64,000 bases of DNA from Alphaproteobacteria bacterium. Its GTDB lineage: Bacteria > Pseudomonadota > Alphaproteobacteria > UBA2966. How positions within the stretch are numbered: position 1 is the first letter of the stretch; the number at the start of each line of letters is the position of its first letter. The position numbers were made by a program, and so were the translations under genes. The notes beneath the pieces were generated by a model. That model was not told the origin of the DNA, searched no databases, and was given only the letters and a program-made list of their open reading frames with translations. Positions 46,969 through 55,526 of this stretch are shown here, piece by piece. The stretch is from the NCBI GenBank assembly GCA_021296255.1, contig JAGWAU010000005.1, positions 158,192 through 222,191 of the forward strand, written 5' to 3'.

Positions 46969-48222
46969 ATGGCCGACATCGATCGAACCGCCGCCAACCG
47001 GGAAGCCTTTGACCGTCTGTGTGCCGCCGACCCGGTGCTCGTGGATGTCCGGCCCGCAGGAGAGGTTCTCCCGGGAATGACCGCCGGCACCGTCCTCACG
47101 TCCGGACCTCCGATGGCCTGGGGAGACTACGTGGGCGGGCAACGGGATGCCGTGATCGGCGGCGCGCTCTTCGAAGGCCTCGCGGCGAGCCGCGAGGAGG
47201 CCGACGCCAAACTCGCCGGCGGCGAGATCCAGGTCGACGGCTGCCACGACCATGGCTGCGTCGGTTCGCTGGCCGGGATCTATACCGCCTCCATGCCCGT
47301 GTTCGTGGTGCAGAACCGCACTCACGGCAACGCCGGCTACTGCAACATGTACGAGGGCACCAACCCGCGGCGCCTCAACTACGGCGTCTACGACGAGGGC
47401 GTGCGCGAGCGTCTGCTGTTCGTGCAGGACGTGGTCGCGCCAGTGATCGCCGAGGCCGTCCGCACGAGCGGCGGCATACCGCTGAAGCCGCTGATGCGGC
47501 GCGGGCTTCACATGGGCGATGAGCTGCACAGCCGGAACACCGCCACCTCGCTGCTCTTCACCCGCGAGCTCTTTCCCTACCTGCTGCGCATGGACTCCGC
47601 GGACAGGGAGGCCGTGGAGCGGACGGTGCAGGCGCTTACGGAGGATCATTATTTCTTCCTCCGCCTCTCCATGGCCGCCGCCAAGTGCACCGCCGATGCC
47701 GCCGCCGGCGTCGACGGCGCCAGCGTCGTGACCGCCATGGCCTTCAACTGCCGGAACTTCGCCATCCGTGTGAGCGGGCTCGGCAACGCCTGGTTTGCCG
47801 GGCCCCACGCCACCGTCCGGGCGAAGCTGTTCGACGGACACACGGAGGACGAGATCGCGTGGATGGGAGGCGAGAGCCCGATCGCCGAGACCGTCGGGCT
47901 CGGCGGCTTCGCCCAGGCCGCGGCCTTTCCCTTGCAGCGGTACCAGGGAGGCTCAGCCGAGGCGATGGTCGAACGGAACCTCGAGATGTACGAGATCACC
48001 GTCGGCGAGAACCCGGACTATCACATCCCCTATCTCGGCTATCGCGGCACGCCTACCGGAATCGATATCGTGCGCGTCGTCGAGACGAGAATCCTGCCGG
48101 CTATGGACATCGGCATCGCGGGGCGCGACGGCGGCCAGATCGGCGCCGGCGTCGTCCGAGCGCCGATCGAATGCTTCGAAGCCGCCCTCGCCGCATACCG
48201 CGGCCGCTACGGCGGCACGTAA
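46969..48222 (+). CDS. DUF1116 family protein (YlbE/AllG-like)
   Basis: 417 residues from ATG at 46969; the much longer frame upstream is a shadow of the regulator gene. DUF1116 signatures are TAGTVLTSGPPMAWGDYVGG, VDGCHDHGCVGSLAGIYTAS, HGNAGYCNMYEGTNPRRLNY, LMRRGLHMGDELHSRNTATS and GGESPIAETVGLGGFAQAAA. The best-known member, E. coli YlbE (AllG), forms oxamate carbamoyltransferase with AllF (FdrA) and AllH. No AllF- or AllH-like gene is next to this one, so it may act alone or with other partners. Confidence 0.85.
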   Translation: MADIDRTAANREAFDRLCAADPVLVDVRPAGEVLPGMTAGTVLTSGPPMAWGDYVGGQRDAVIGGALFEGLAASREEADAKLAGGEIQVDGCHDHGCVGSLAGIYTASMPVFVVQNRTHGNAGYCNMYEGTNPRRLNYGVYDEGVRERLLFVQDVVAPVIAEAVRTSGGIPLKPLMRRGLHMGDELHSRNTATSLLFTRELFPYLLRMDSADREAVERTVQALTEDHYFFLRLSMAAAKCTADAAAGVDGASVVTAMAFNCRNFAIRVSGLGNAWFAGPHATVRAKLFDGHTEDEIAWMGGESPIAETVGLGGFAQAAAFPLQRYQGGSAEAMVERNLEMYEITVGENPDYHIPYLGYRGTPTGIDIVRVVETRILPAMDIGIAGRDGGQIGAGVVRAPIECFEAALAAYRGRYGGT

Positions 48223-48239
48223 GCGCTGCCCTCGGAACC

Positions 48240-48350
48240 AATCCGAACACACTCCCGCCCGCCCCTCCCCCGCAAGGGGAAGGGAGCAAAGGGGTGGATT
48301 CGGAGACGTCGCCGGGCCGCCCTCCGGCGGTTCCAGCCGAACTGGAACCG
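48240..48350. repeat. Palindromic intergenic elements
   Basis: Two hairpin-forming segments lie between the DUF1116 and Rieske genes. One is a C-rich/G-rich arm pair around 48261-48288 (CCCCTCCCCCGC ... AAGGGGAAGGG). The second is a perfect 9-bp stem CGGTTCCAG/CTGGAACCG with loop CCGAA at 48328-48350. They resemble dispersed palindromic repeats of alphaproteobacteria, and could also be transcript processing sites. Confidence 0.4.
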
Positions 48351-48487
48351 CACTAGGCATGACCCTTGTCGATCCGATATCATTTTCCTTGGGACTGTCG
48401 CGGCGACCCTCGGGGGCCGAAGGTCCGACCCGGCTTTGCGAAATCGTTGCACTCGCGTTCCATCGGTCATCTGGGAGAGAAATCGAC

Positions 48488-49903
48488 ATGAGCAAGGACA
48501 GGCCCGTCCACATTCCTTACGGCGCCTACTACAAAACAGAGATACCGGCGCACGATCCGGAACTTACCCACACGGGTCCCGGCACGCCGATGGGTGAGCT
48601 CATGCGCAAGCACTGGCAGCCGGTCTGCATGTCGGAACAGCTCACCGACGTTCCGCTCGCCATCCGCATCATGAGCGAGGACCTCGTCGCCTTCCGCGAC
48701 CGCTCGGGCCGCGTCGGCGTCCTGCAGCGCCACTGCAGCCACCGCGGCACGTCGCTCGAGTACGGCATCATCCAGCCCAAGGGCATCCGCTGCTGCTACC
48801 ACGGCTGGGTCTACGACATCGACGGCACCATCCTCGAGATGCCGGCGGAGCCCGAGGACAGCAGGATCTACGAGACCGTCTATCACGGGGCCTATCCGGC
48901 GTTCGAGCGCGACGGGCTGGTGTTCGCCTACATGGGGCCGCCCGAGGAGAAGCCGGAATTCCCCGACTACGACACCTATCACCGGCCCGACGGCAACAAG
49001 CTTCTGCCCATGTCGATCTTCAGCCCCTGCAACTGGCTGCAGGTCTGCGAGAACATCATGGACCACCTCCACGTCGGCACCCTGCACAACCCGCAGATGA
49101 TGACGGTCGAGGGCGTGAACGCCTCCGAGATCGAAGGCATGGACTACGCGGCGCCCATGGGCTTCACCGAGCGGCCGGCGCTCGATTGGGAACCGACCCG
49201 CGGCGGAAACGGCATGTGCTTCATCGCCAGCCGGCGCAATCCCGACCAGCGGACGGTGTGGGTCCGCATCGTCGAAACCATCTTTCCGAATTACCTGCAG
49301 ATCGGCTGCACGTTTCCTTCGGCGCGGACGTCGCGGCGTTCGCAAACCGTGTGGACGCGCTGGCACGTTCCCGTCGACGACGAGAACATGCTGGTCCTCG
49401 GCTGGCGCCACTTCAACGACGAAGTCGACCCGCTCCGCCTCGGAAAGGAAGAGGAGGTCGGATACGAAAAGCTCGACTTTCTCGGCGGCGTCGTGGGCAA
49501 TCGCACTTACGAGGAAGGCCAGCGCGCGCCCGGCGACTACGAGGCGCTGATCGGCCAGCGCGCCATCGCCATCCACGATTACGAGAACCCGGGTTCCGCT
49601 GACGCCGGGGTTTACATGTGCCGCAAACTCCTGCGCGAATGCGTCCGCGGGAACACGCCGCCGCACGAATCGCTGGAGATCAACGGGAGCGGGAGGAACA
49701 GGCTCCACACTTACACCCAGGATTCCGTGATGAACGTGCCTTCCGAGCCGGGCAAGGACGATCTGGAGTTGATGCGTCGCGTGGGCCAGCAGGTCTTCGT
49801 GATCATGCAGGAAGGCGACGACGTCCCCAGCGCCAACCGCGAGGAGCACATCCGCGCTCGCTTCGACGACTTGGACGGTGGCTATCTCGAGGCGGCGGAA
49901 TAG
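48488..49903 (+). CDS. Rieske non-haem iron oxygenase, alpha subunit
   Basis: 471 residues from ATG at 48488. The [2Fe-2S] Rieske site is C-S-H ... C-Y-H (LQRHCSHRGTSLEYG, then RCCYHGWVYD) near residues 85-110. The mononuclear iron site is ENIMDHLHVGTLH near 195-207, with H-x4-H after the Asp. The catalytic domain is of the phthalate dioxygenase/LigX-like type. It hydroxylates or demethylates an aromatic or other ring, with electrons from a reductase not encoded next to it; the Rieske ferredoxin at 59.16 kb is a possible distant partner. It lies 265 bases after the DUF1116 gene. Confidence 0.93.
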   Translation: MSKDRPVHIPYGAYYKTEIPAHDPELTHTGPGTPMGELMRKHWQPVCMSEQLTDVPLAIRIMSEDLVAFRDRSGRVGVLQRHCSHRGTSLEYGIIQPKGIRCCYHGWVYDIDGTILEMPAEPEDSRIYETVYHGAYPAFERDGLVFAYMGPPEEKPEFPDYDTYHRPDGNKLLPMSIFSPCNWLQVCENIMDHLHVGTLHNPQMMTVEGVNASEIEGMDYAAPMGFTERPALDWEPTRGGNGMCFIASRRNPDQRTVWVRIVETIFPNYLQIGCTFPSARTSRRSQTVWTRWHVPVDDENMLVLGWRHFNDEVDPLRLGKEEEVGYEKLDFLGGVVGNRTYEEGQRAPGDYEALIGQRAIAIHDYENPGSADAGVYMCRKLLRECVRGNTPPHESLEINGSGRNRLHTYTQDSVMNVPSEPGKDDLELMRRVGQQVFVIMQEGDDVPSANREEHIRARFDDLDGGYLEAAE

Positions 49904-50030
49904 GAGACGCGCGCCTGACCGGGGTCATGTTGGAGGGTGACGCTTGCCGCGGCATGGAGCGGCAGGAATCCGTCGCGCGGCGTTTCAAGGACGCCCAGGC
50001 GGGACTCGCCGTCTAGTCCGAGCCAGAATC

Positions 50031-51374
50031 GTGCAACGCGACGACCGCGGCCTGGAACTGACGACGTCGAGCGCCAGCGCCGCCGAGGCGTTGAGCCGCG
50101 CGGCCGCGAGTCTCGTCAGTCACAGGTTGGACACCATGGCTCACGTGAACGCGGCGCTGGAGGCAGACCCCGGCTGCGTGCTGGCGCGCGTCATGAAGGG
50201 CCTGCTCGTCGTCGGCGTCCGACTGCCGCATCGCTATCCGGAAGCGCAAGCCGAATTGGATGCCGCGGAAGCGGCGAGCGGCGGCGCCAACGAGCGGGAA
50301 AAGGGCTACCTGGCGGCGCTCTCGGCCTTGATCCGCGGCCGCACCCTGGATGCGGTCAGCCATTACGAGATGATCCTGGCAGCTAATCCTCGCGACCTGC
50401 TGGCCCATCGCCTGGCCCAGTTCGAGTTGTTCTGGATCGGCGAGTCCGTGTGGATGCGCAATATCGTCGAGCGCGGCGCACCGACCTGGTCCGCCGACGT
50501 GCCCGGTTTCAGCGCGTTTCAGGCGATGCGCGCCTTCGGCTGCGAGGAGAACGGCCTCTACGCCGACGCCGAACGGTACGGGCGTGACGCGGTGGAGCGC
50601 GACCCCACGAACGGCTGGGGCGCGCACGCGGTCGCCCATGTCATGGAGATGCAGGGACGCCACGAGGACGGCATCGCCTGGCTCGATGGCCTCAAGGACC
50701 ATTGGGCGGAACTCAACAACTTCGTGCATCACTTGTGGTGGCACCGCAGCCTGTTCCACCTGCTGCGGGGTGAGTTCGGCACGGTCCTGGAGATCTACGA
50801 CCGCGACATCCGCAATCCCGAGGCACCGCTGATCAAGGCCAATCCCGGTCATTACGGCGATTTTCAGAATGCCGTCGACCTGTTGAAGCATCTCGACATG
50901 TACGGGTACGACATCGGCGACCGTTGGGAGGCGGTAGCCGATCTCGCCGAAGATCGTATCGGCAACCATGCCGCGCCGCTCTCCAGTGCCCATGTCGCGA
51001 CCGCCTTGGCGGCGGCCGGCCGCGACGCGGCCCTGGAAGCCTACCTGACGGCTCTGCGGGGCTACGCGTCCATGGACGAGACCAACAACGCGGCCCGCGT
51101 TCGCTCGGCGGTCCTGCCGGCGGCGGAGGGAGCCATCGCGCACCAGCGCGGCGACCATGAAGCGGTGCTGGGAAACCTGCTGCCGGCGCGGCACAGCCTG
51201 TGGCAGATCGGCGGCAGCCACGCCCAGCGCAATCTGTTTACGCAGATCCTGGCCGATTCGGCGCAGCGCTTGGGGCGAGAGCACGTCGTCGATATGCTGC
51301 TGGAAGAGATGGCCCAAACCGGGTTCGCGCATCCCGCGGAGCGTCTTCGCCCTCCGGGCGCGAGGATGCATTGA
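50031..51374 (+). CDS. TTC38-like tetratricopeptide repeat protein
   Basis: About 447 residues from GTG at 50031 (the region upstream is not conserved-looking). The protein is a helical TPR array. It contains GWGAHAVAHVMEMQGRHEDG, NNFVHHLWWHRSLFHLLRGE and VLEIYDRDI, the pattern of the TTC38 family. HAVAH and HHLWWH place five His residues in two clusters, unusual for a pure scaffold and possibly a metal site. The family function is unknown. It follows the Rieske gene by 127 bases. Confidence 0.75.
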   Translation: MQRDDRGLELTTSSASAAEALSRAAASLVSHRLDTMAHVNAALEADPGCVLARVMKGLLVVGVRLPHRYPEAQAELDAAEAASGGANEREKGYLAALSALIRGRTLDAVSHYEMILAANPRDLLAHRLAQFELFWIGESVWMRNIVERGAPTWSADVPGFSAFQAMRAFGCEENGLYADAERYGRDAVERDPTNGWGAHAVAHVMEMQGRHEDGIAWLDGLKDHWAELNNFVHHLWWHRSLFHLLRGEFGTVLEIYDRDIRNPEAPLIKANPGHYGDFQNAVDLLKHLDMYGYDIGDRWEAVADLAEDRIGNHAAPLSSAHVATALAAAGRDAALEAYLTALRGYASMDETNNAARVRSAVLPAAEGAIAHQRGDHEAVLGNLLPARHSLWQIGGSHAQRNLFTQILADSAQRLGREHVVDMLLEEMAQTGFAHPAERLRPPGARMH

Positions 51375-51417
51375 GGACCCGCCTTACCGGGCTCACGACG
51401 ATCGCGAGGAGCGGACC

Positions 51418-51561
51418 ATGACCGTCGACCGTGAACTGGAGGTTCGGGACAAGCCCGCCGGGATTCTGCGCCGGCCGGTGGGGGAGCCTCGGGCCTGGAC
51501 GCGGGACAGTCTCGACCATGGCGCCCTCGACGCCGCGGAATCCGGAGCGTCGGTCGCGTGA
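51418..51561 (+). CDS. 47-residue ORF, possibly a truncated oxygenase start
   Basis: ATG at 51418 follows GAGGAGCGG. The product ends ...GALDAAESGASVA at a TGA that overlaps the next gene's GTG start (GTGA). The segment PAGILRRPVGEPRAWTRDSL resembles the N-terminus of TauD/TfdA-type dioxygenases, but nothing else of that fold follows. It could be a gene remnant or a leader that couples translation. Confidence 0.35.
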   Translation: MTVDRELEVRDKPAGILRRPVGEPRAWTRDSLDHGALDAAESGASVA

Positions 51562-51839
51562 CCTCTGCCAGCGCCGCGATCGACGCCATCGCCGTCGACA
51601 CGAGCGACAACGTCGCGACCTGTCTTCACGCCGTCGAGGCCGGCGCGGATGTCTCGGTCAAGTCGGGGCCGGACGTCATCACCGTGACGGCCGCCGACGC
51701 CATCCCGCGCGGCCACAAGATCGCGCTCGAGGAGATCGCCCGCGGCGATGCCGTCCGCAAGTACGGCGAGGTCATCGGCAAGGCGTCCACCGCGATCGCA
51801 CCGGGCCAACACGTCCACACCCACAACCTCGTCGACTAG
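51558..51839 (+). CDS. UxaA-type lyase small (SAF) subunit
   Basis: 93 residues from a GTG, matching the SAF domain of the altronate/galactarate dehydratase and sulfolactate sulfo-lyase (SuyA) small subunits: DNVATCLHAVEAGADVSV, ITVTAADAIPRGHKIALEEI, ARGDAVRKYGEVIGKASTAI, APGQHVHTHNLVD. The large subunit is encoded 60 bases downstream. The pair forms an iron-dependent hydro- or sulfo-lyase for a sugar acid or similar hydroxy acid; the exact substrate is not determined. Confidence 0.85.
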   Translation: MTSASAAIDAIAVDTSDNVATCLHAVEAGADVSVKSGPDVITVTAADAIPRGHKIALEEIARGDAVRKYGEVIGKASTAIAPGQHVHTHNLVD

Positions 51840-51899
51840 GCTGGTGAGAGCGATGGTTCCATTCGTTGCGGAACGAACGGCGCGGGAGGCGTGAGCCCC

Positions 51900-53057
51900 A
51901 TGTTCCATGGTTATCCGCGCAGCGACGGGTCCGCCGGCATCCGGAACACCGTCGGCGTCATCGCGCTGATGGACAACGTCAACGGCATCGCCCGCAAGAT
52001 CGCCGGGAACGTCCGCGGCACCGAGCTCGTCACCGACCTCTTCGGCCGCAAGCTGATCGGGCTCAACCACGAAATGCGCCTCAAGGCGATCCGCGGCATG
52101 GCCACGAACCCGAATCTCGGCGGCGTGATCCTGGTGACGCTCCACGGTGTCTCCGCCGAGACGTTCGCCGAGCCCATCGCCGCGGCGGGCAAGGACGTGG
52201 AGTGTGTCGTCTATCAGGACATCGGCGGCACGCTCCGCACCATCGAACAGGGCACGCTGATCGCCGCGAAGATGGCCAAGAAGGTGTCCGGCGTGCAGCG
52301 CAGCGAGCAGCCGCTCTCCAGGCTCGTCATGGGGGTCGAGTGCGGCGGCTCCGACTTCTCGAGCGGCATCGCCGGGAATCCCGCCCTCGGCCACGCCGCG
52401 GACCTGCTCATGGAAGCCGGCGGCTCGGTCGTGCTGTCGGAGACCGCCGAGATCATGGGGGCCGAACACCTCATGGCCGAGCGTGCCGTCGACGACAAGA
52501 CGGCTTCCGGCATCGTCGACGCCATCGCCGAGATGGAGGAGCTGGCCCGCCGGGCGGGTGTCCCCGACATCCGCCGCGGCAATCCTTCGGCCGACAACAT
52601 CAAGGGCGGCCTGACGACGCTCGCGGAAAAGTCCCTCGGCGCGGTCAAGAAAGGCGGCAGCAAACCCCTCCAGGGCGTCGTGGGGTACTGCGACCCGGTC
52701 ATCCCCGATCCGCCCGGTTTTTATTTCATGAGCACGCCGTCGCCGGCCTGCGAGTCGATGACGGGCCTGGCGGCCGGCGGGGCCCAGATCATCGGGTTCA
52801 ACACCGGCCTCGGGCAGCCCTCGGCGCATCCGTTCGTCCCCACGGTCAAGATCAGCGGCAACCCGGCGACCGCCGGGACCGCGCCGGACGACCTGGACGT
52901 CTCGGTGAGCGGCATCCTGACCGGAGAGATCTCGATCGAGGAAGGCGGCCGGCGCATCTACGAGGAAATCCTCGCCGTCGCCAACGGCAAGGCCACCTAC
53001 ACGGAACTTTTCGGTACCGGACAATCCACCATCGGCATCGCCGGCGCGAGCTTTTAG
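51900..53057 (+). CDS. UxaA-family hydro-lyase large subunit
   Basis: 385 residues. ATG at 51900 is chosen because GGGAGG lies 10 bases upstream; the GTG at 51891 is too close to that site. The family opening is FHGYPRSDGSAGIRNTVGVI. It continues with VECGGSDFSSGIAGNPALGH, a conserved Cys-Gly-Gly-Ser-Asp signature, then GNPSADNIKGGLTTLAEKSL, MTGLAAGGAQIIGFNTGLGQ and PTVKISGN. It belongs with altronate dehydratase and SuyB. Without sugar-acid or sulfonate genes alongside, specificity cannot be assigned. Confidence 0.9.
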   Translation: MFHGYPRSDGSAGIRNTVGVIALMDNVNGIARKIAGNVRGTELVTDLFGRKLIGLNHEMRLKAIRGMATNPNLGGVILVTLHGVSAETFAEPIAAAGKDVECVVYQDIGGTLRTIEQGTLIAAKMAKKVSGVQRSEQPLSRLVMGVECGGSDFSSGIAGNPALGHAADLLMEAGGSVVLSETAEIMGAEHLMAERAVDDKTASGIVDAIAEMEELARRAGVPDIRRGNPSADNIKGGLTTLAEKSLGAVKKGGSKPLQGVVGYCDPVIPDPPGFYFMSTPSPACESMTGLAAGGAQIIGFNTGLGQPSAHPFVPTVKISGNPATAGTAPDDLDVSVSGILTGEISIEEGGRRIYEEILAVANGKATYTELFGTGQSTIGIAGASF

Positions 53058-53135
53058 CACAGATCGCGTTTCGACGGATTGACGTTTGGGCCACCGCCAC
53101 GATCGGCGGAGAATGCCGGAGCGGCCGGGGAAACT

Positions 53136-53903
53136 TCAGTAGATGGTCACGCCGCTGTCGACCGAAATGACCTGGCCCGTGGTGATCTCGGACTCGTCCG
53201 AGGCCAGGTAGACCGCCATGTTGGCGACGTGGATGGGCTGCCCGGGTCCGAGCAGATGCTGGTCCGCAAGGCTCTGCAGGTCGGGGGAAATCTCGAGAAA
53301 CTTCTTCACTCTCTCGGAGAGCGTGATCGAGGGCGCGATGGCGTTGACGCGGACCCTACCCGGCGCGTACTGCACGGCGAGCGAGCGGGTCAGCGCCGCC
53401 ACGCCGCCCTTCGCTGCCGTGTACGAATCCCGCCCCAGCACGGCCATCAGCGCTACGTTCGAGGACATGTTGATGACCGAGCCGCCGCCGGACTTCTCGA
53501 TCGCCGGGATGCCGTACTTGCAGCAGAGGAAGGTGCCGAACAGATCGAGCTTGATGCAGCGCCAGAACTCCTCGTCGCTCACTTCCGTCACCGAACCGTC
53601 CTCCGGGGTCGATCCGCCGGCCAGGTTGTAGAGCACGTGGAGCCCGCCATAGCGGTCCACGGCCGTGTCGACCACGTTCCTGACGCTGTCGTGCTCGGTG
53701 ACGTCGAGCTCGACGAAGATCGCGTCGCCGCCGTTGTTGCCGGCGGCTTCCTTGGCTTTTGCTGCCACCTCGGCGCCGAGCTCCCGGTTGATGTCGCCGA
53801 CGACGACCCGCGCGCCTTCCTCCGCGAAGCGAACGGCCGTCGCCCCGCCGATTCCGCCGCCGCCCCCGGTAAGCAGGGCGACCTTTCCCGTCAATCGCAT
53901 CAT
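53136..53903 (-). CDS. Short-chain dehydrogenase/reductase
   Basis: 255 residues, classical SDR. The cofactor site is ALLTGGGGGIGGATAVRF near residue 10, with VVVGDINRE (Asp, so NAD is favoured). NLAGGSTPEDG is near 90, and the catalytic YxxxK is RDSYTAAKGGVAAL with Ser in MSSNVALM. The C-terminal GPGQPIHVANMAVYLASDES and GQVISVDSGVTIY are typical of family members acting on alcohols of secondary metabolites or sugars. It is convergent with the UxaA genes and transcribed from the 53.9 kb divergent region. Confidence 0.92.
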   Translation of the reverse strand: MMRLTGKVALLTGGGGGIGGATAVRFAEEGARVVVGDINRELGAEVAAKAKEAAGNNGGDAIFVELDVTEHDSVRNVVDTAVDRYGGLHVLYNLAGGSTPEDGSVTEVSDEEFWRCIKLDLFGTFLCCKYGIPAIEKSGGGSVINMSSNVALMAVLGRDSYTAAKGGVAALTRSLAVQYAPGRVRVNAIAPSITLSERVKKFLEISPDLQSLADQHLLGPGQPIHVANMAVYLASDESEITTGQVISVDSGVTIY

Positions 53904-54248
53904 GATCCGCGCTCCAGCGTTCGGCTATCGCAAAGTTCGATTCAAAACTCTTTTATATCAACAGGTTAAGGGAGATCAACGATCGCTCGGGTCGGCTCAC
54001 GTCCGGACCCGCGAGACCCGCCCGGCGTTCGCCGTGAGGCGGCCGGTCCCGACGAGGTTGGGGTAGGCCCCTTGGGCAGATAGGTGCGGCAACAGAGGAT
54101 CGGTGACCCGACGGAATCTTGCCCAAAGCGCGGCTACGCGGCTACACATACTGAAGAACCGCGATACAATCACCATGATCGGACTCGAGTCTCGAAATTT
54201 GCCTATCCTATGTATCGTGACGAAGGGTCTTTGACCGGAGGACATGCT
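53904..54248. other. Divergent intergenic region
   Basis: 345 bases between the minus-strand SDR and the plus-strand oxygenase start. It has an AT-rich patch at 53937-53965 (TTTTATATCAAC) that may hold the SDR promoter. No gene is seen. Confidence 0.4.
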
Positions 54249-55526
54249 TTGAAACCGCACGAAACCATCGAGGATCACGTTGCCACGGATGAGGAGGCAT
54301 GTTCGTCGGTCTATGTGCCGCCTCTCCAACTCACGGAAGGACGGCCCCCGCCCATCGCAGCGAATGGCGGATTGTCTTACATGTCATTCGATCGGGACGG
54401 AGATGCGGGAACAGGCGCGGCGATCGAAGCGGCGCTCGACCAGATTGCCGAAGGGCATGCGAAAGCGTTTATCGATTGGATCGAAAGCGCCCCCCAGGGA
54501 CCCATCGAGACCAAGTGGGGCCTTGGATTCCGTGAGTATGAGGACTGCCTCGACTATATTCTGGCGAACAAGATCGAAGCCCCTGAAGGCGGCCTGGCGC
54601 TTCCGCTGCGCTACACTGTCTACGAGCGACCGTCCTACTCCATCGTGTCGTCCAACTCGCTCTGGCAGGATCCGGCGCGCGAGGCCGAGGCGAAGCTGTT
54701 GGGCGAGGCCGAAGAGTACAACCGGAGTCGCAGCCTCTACTTCCCGCAGGTGGTGCGCGATGGGCGGCGCATCGGAGAGTACTATCCCGGCCTATCGGTC
54801 GACAGCCCCGAATGTATGGACAAGCTTGGCGTCTCCCTGGCCCACCTCGAGTCCAGTTGCAGGAACTTCTACGATTCGGCGGAGGTGGAACGTGTGTTCT
54901 ACCCGGAGATCGAGAAGCTCCTTCTGGAGTTTTTCCCGGATGCCACCGATGCGCTCGTCTACAACCACGACGTCTTCGACAAGGATTATCAGGGCGACCG
55001 CACGGAAGACCAGGACGCCAAAAACCCGGGCGTGAACGCCAGCTACGTCAACCTCGTGCACAACGACCTGAACGACAACAGCGGCCGCGTGCGCTGCCGC
55101 GAGCTGCTGACGATGAATCTGCGGAACTTCGGGCGCGAGCAGCATTACACGGAGGCGGAGGCCGAAGCGAAGATGTCGCGGCGCTTCATGTCGCTCAACC
55201 TCGCCAAGCCGATGGAGACCGTGGGTCAGTTCCCCTTCGTGCTGTGCGCCTGGCCCTCTTTCGCCGACCAGCCCTACATCACGAACTATCGCATCTACGA
55301 CGACCGCGTCGGTGAGACCACTCGCTTCACCTACCGCCCCGATCACGAGTGGTACTGGTTTCCCCGGCAGAAGCCGACCGAGGTCTCGATGCTCAAGTGC
55401 TACGACTCCGTCACCGATGGCTCCGTATCGCGCTGGTCCTTCCACACGGCTTGCATCGACCCGACCGCGCCCGCCGACGCGCCCTGCCGCAAGAACGTCG
55501 TGGTCCGCTCCTACGTCTTCTTCTGA
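54249..55526 (+). CDS. CmcJ/NvfI-like non-haem iron oxygenase
   Basis: About 425 residues from a TTG with GGAGG 9 bases upstream; the open frame continues 55 codons further but without signals. The C-terminal half fits the CmcJ/NvfI/GA4-desaturase group of Fe(II)/2-oxoglutarate-type enzymes. It shows NASYVNLVHNDLNDNSGRVR (possible H-x-D ligands), PFVLCAWPSFADQPYI, HEWYWFPRQKPTEVSMLKCY, DSVTDGSVSRWSFHTACIDP and VRSYVFF. The N-terminal ~150 residues are less recognisable. In characterised members the reactions are hydroxylation or desaturation in secondary metabolism. It stands alone between the SDR and the TRAP genes. Confidence 0.7.
   Translation: MKPHETIEDHVATDEEACSSVYVPPLQLTEGRPPPIAANGGLSYMSFDRDGDAGTGAAIEAALDQIAEGHAKAFIDWIESAPQGPIETKWGLGFREYEDCLDYILANKIEAPEGGLALPLRYTVYERPSYSIVSSNSLWQDPAREAEAKLLGEAEEYNRSRSLYFPQVVRDGRRIGEYYPGLSVDSPECMDKLGVSLAHLESSCRNFYDSAEVERVFYPEIEKLLLEFFPDATDALVYNHDVFDKDYQGDRTEDQDAKNPGVNASYVNLVHNDLNDNSGRVRCRELLTMNLRNFGREQHYTEAEAEAKMSRRFMSLNLAKPMETVGQFPFVLCAWPSFADQPYITNYRIYDDRVGETTRFTYRPDHEWYWFPRQKPTEVSMLKCYDSVTDGSVSRWSFHTACIDPTAPADAPCRKNVVVRSYVFF

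Noticed and set aside
47795-48487. 231-codon N-terminal extension of the Rieske oxygenase
   Set aside because: It reads through the DUF1116 gene and the palindromic gap; the family start is at 48488.
53094-53109. CCGCC/GGCGG hairpin between the UxaA and SDR genes as a terminator
   Set aside because: Only 5 bp with no T-run; common by chance at this GC content.
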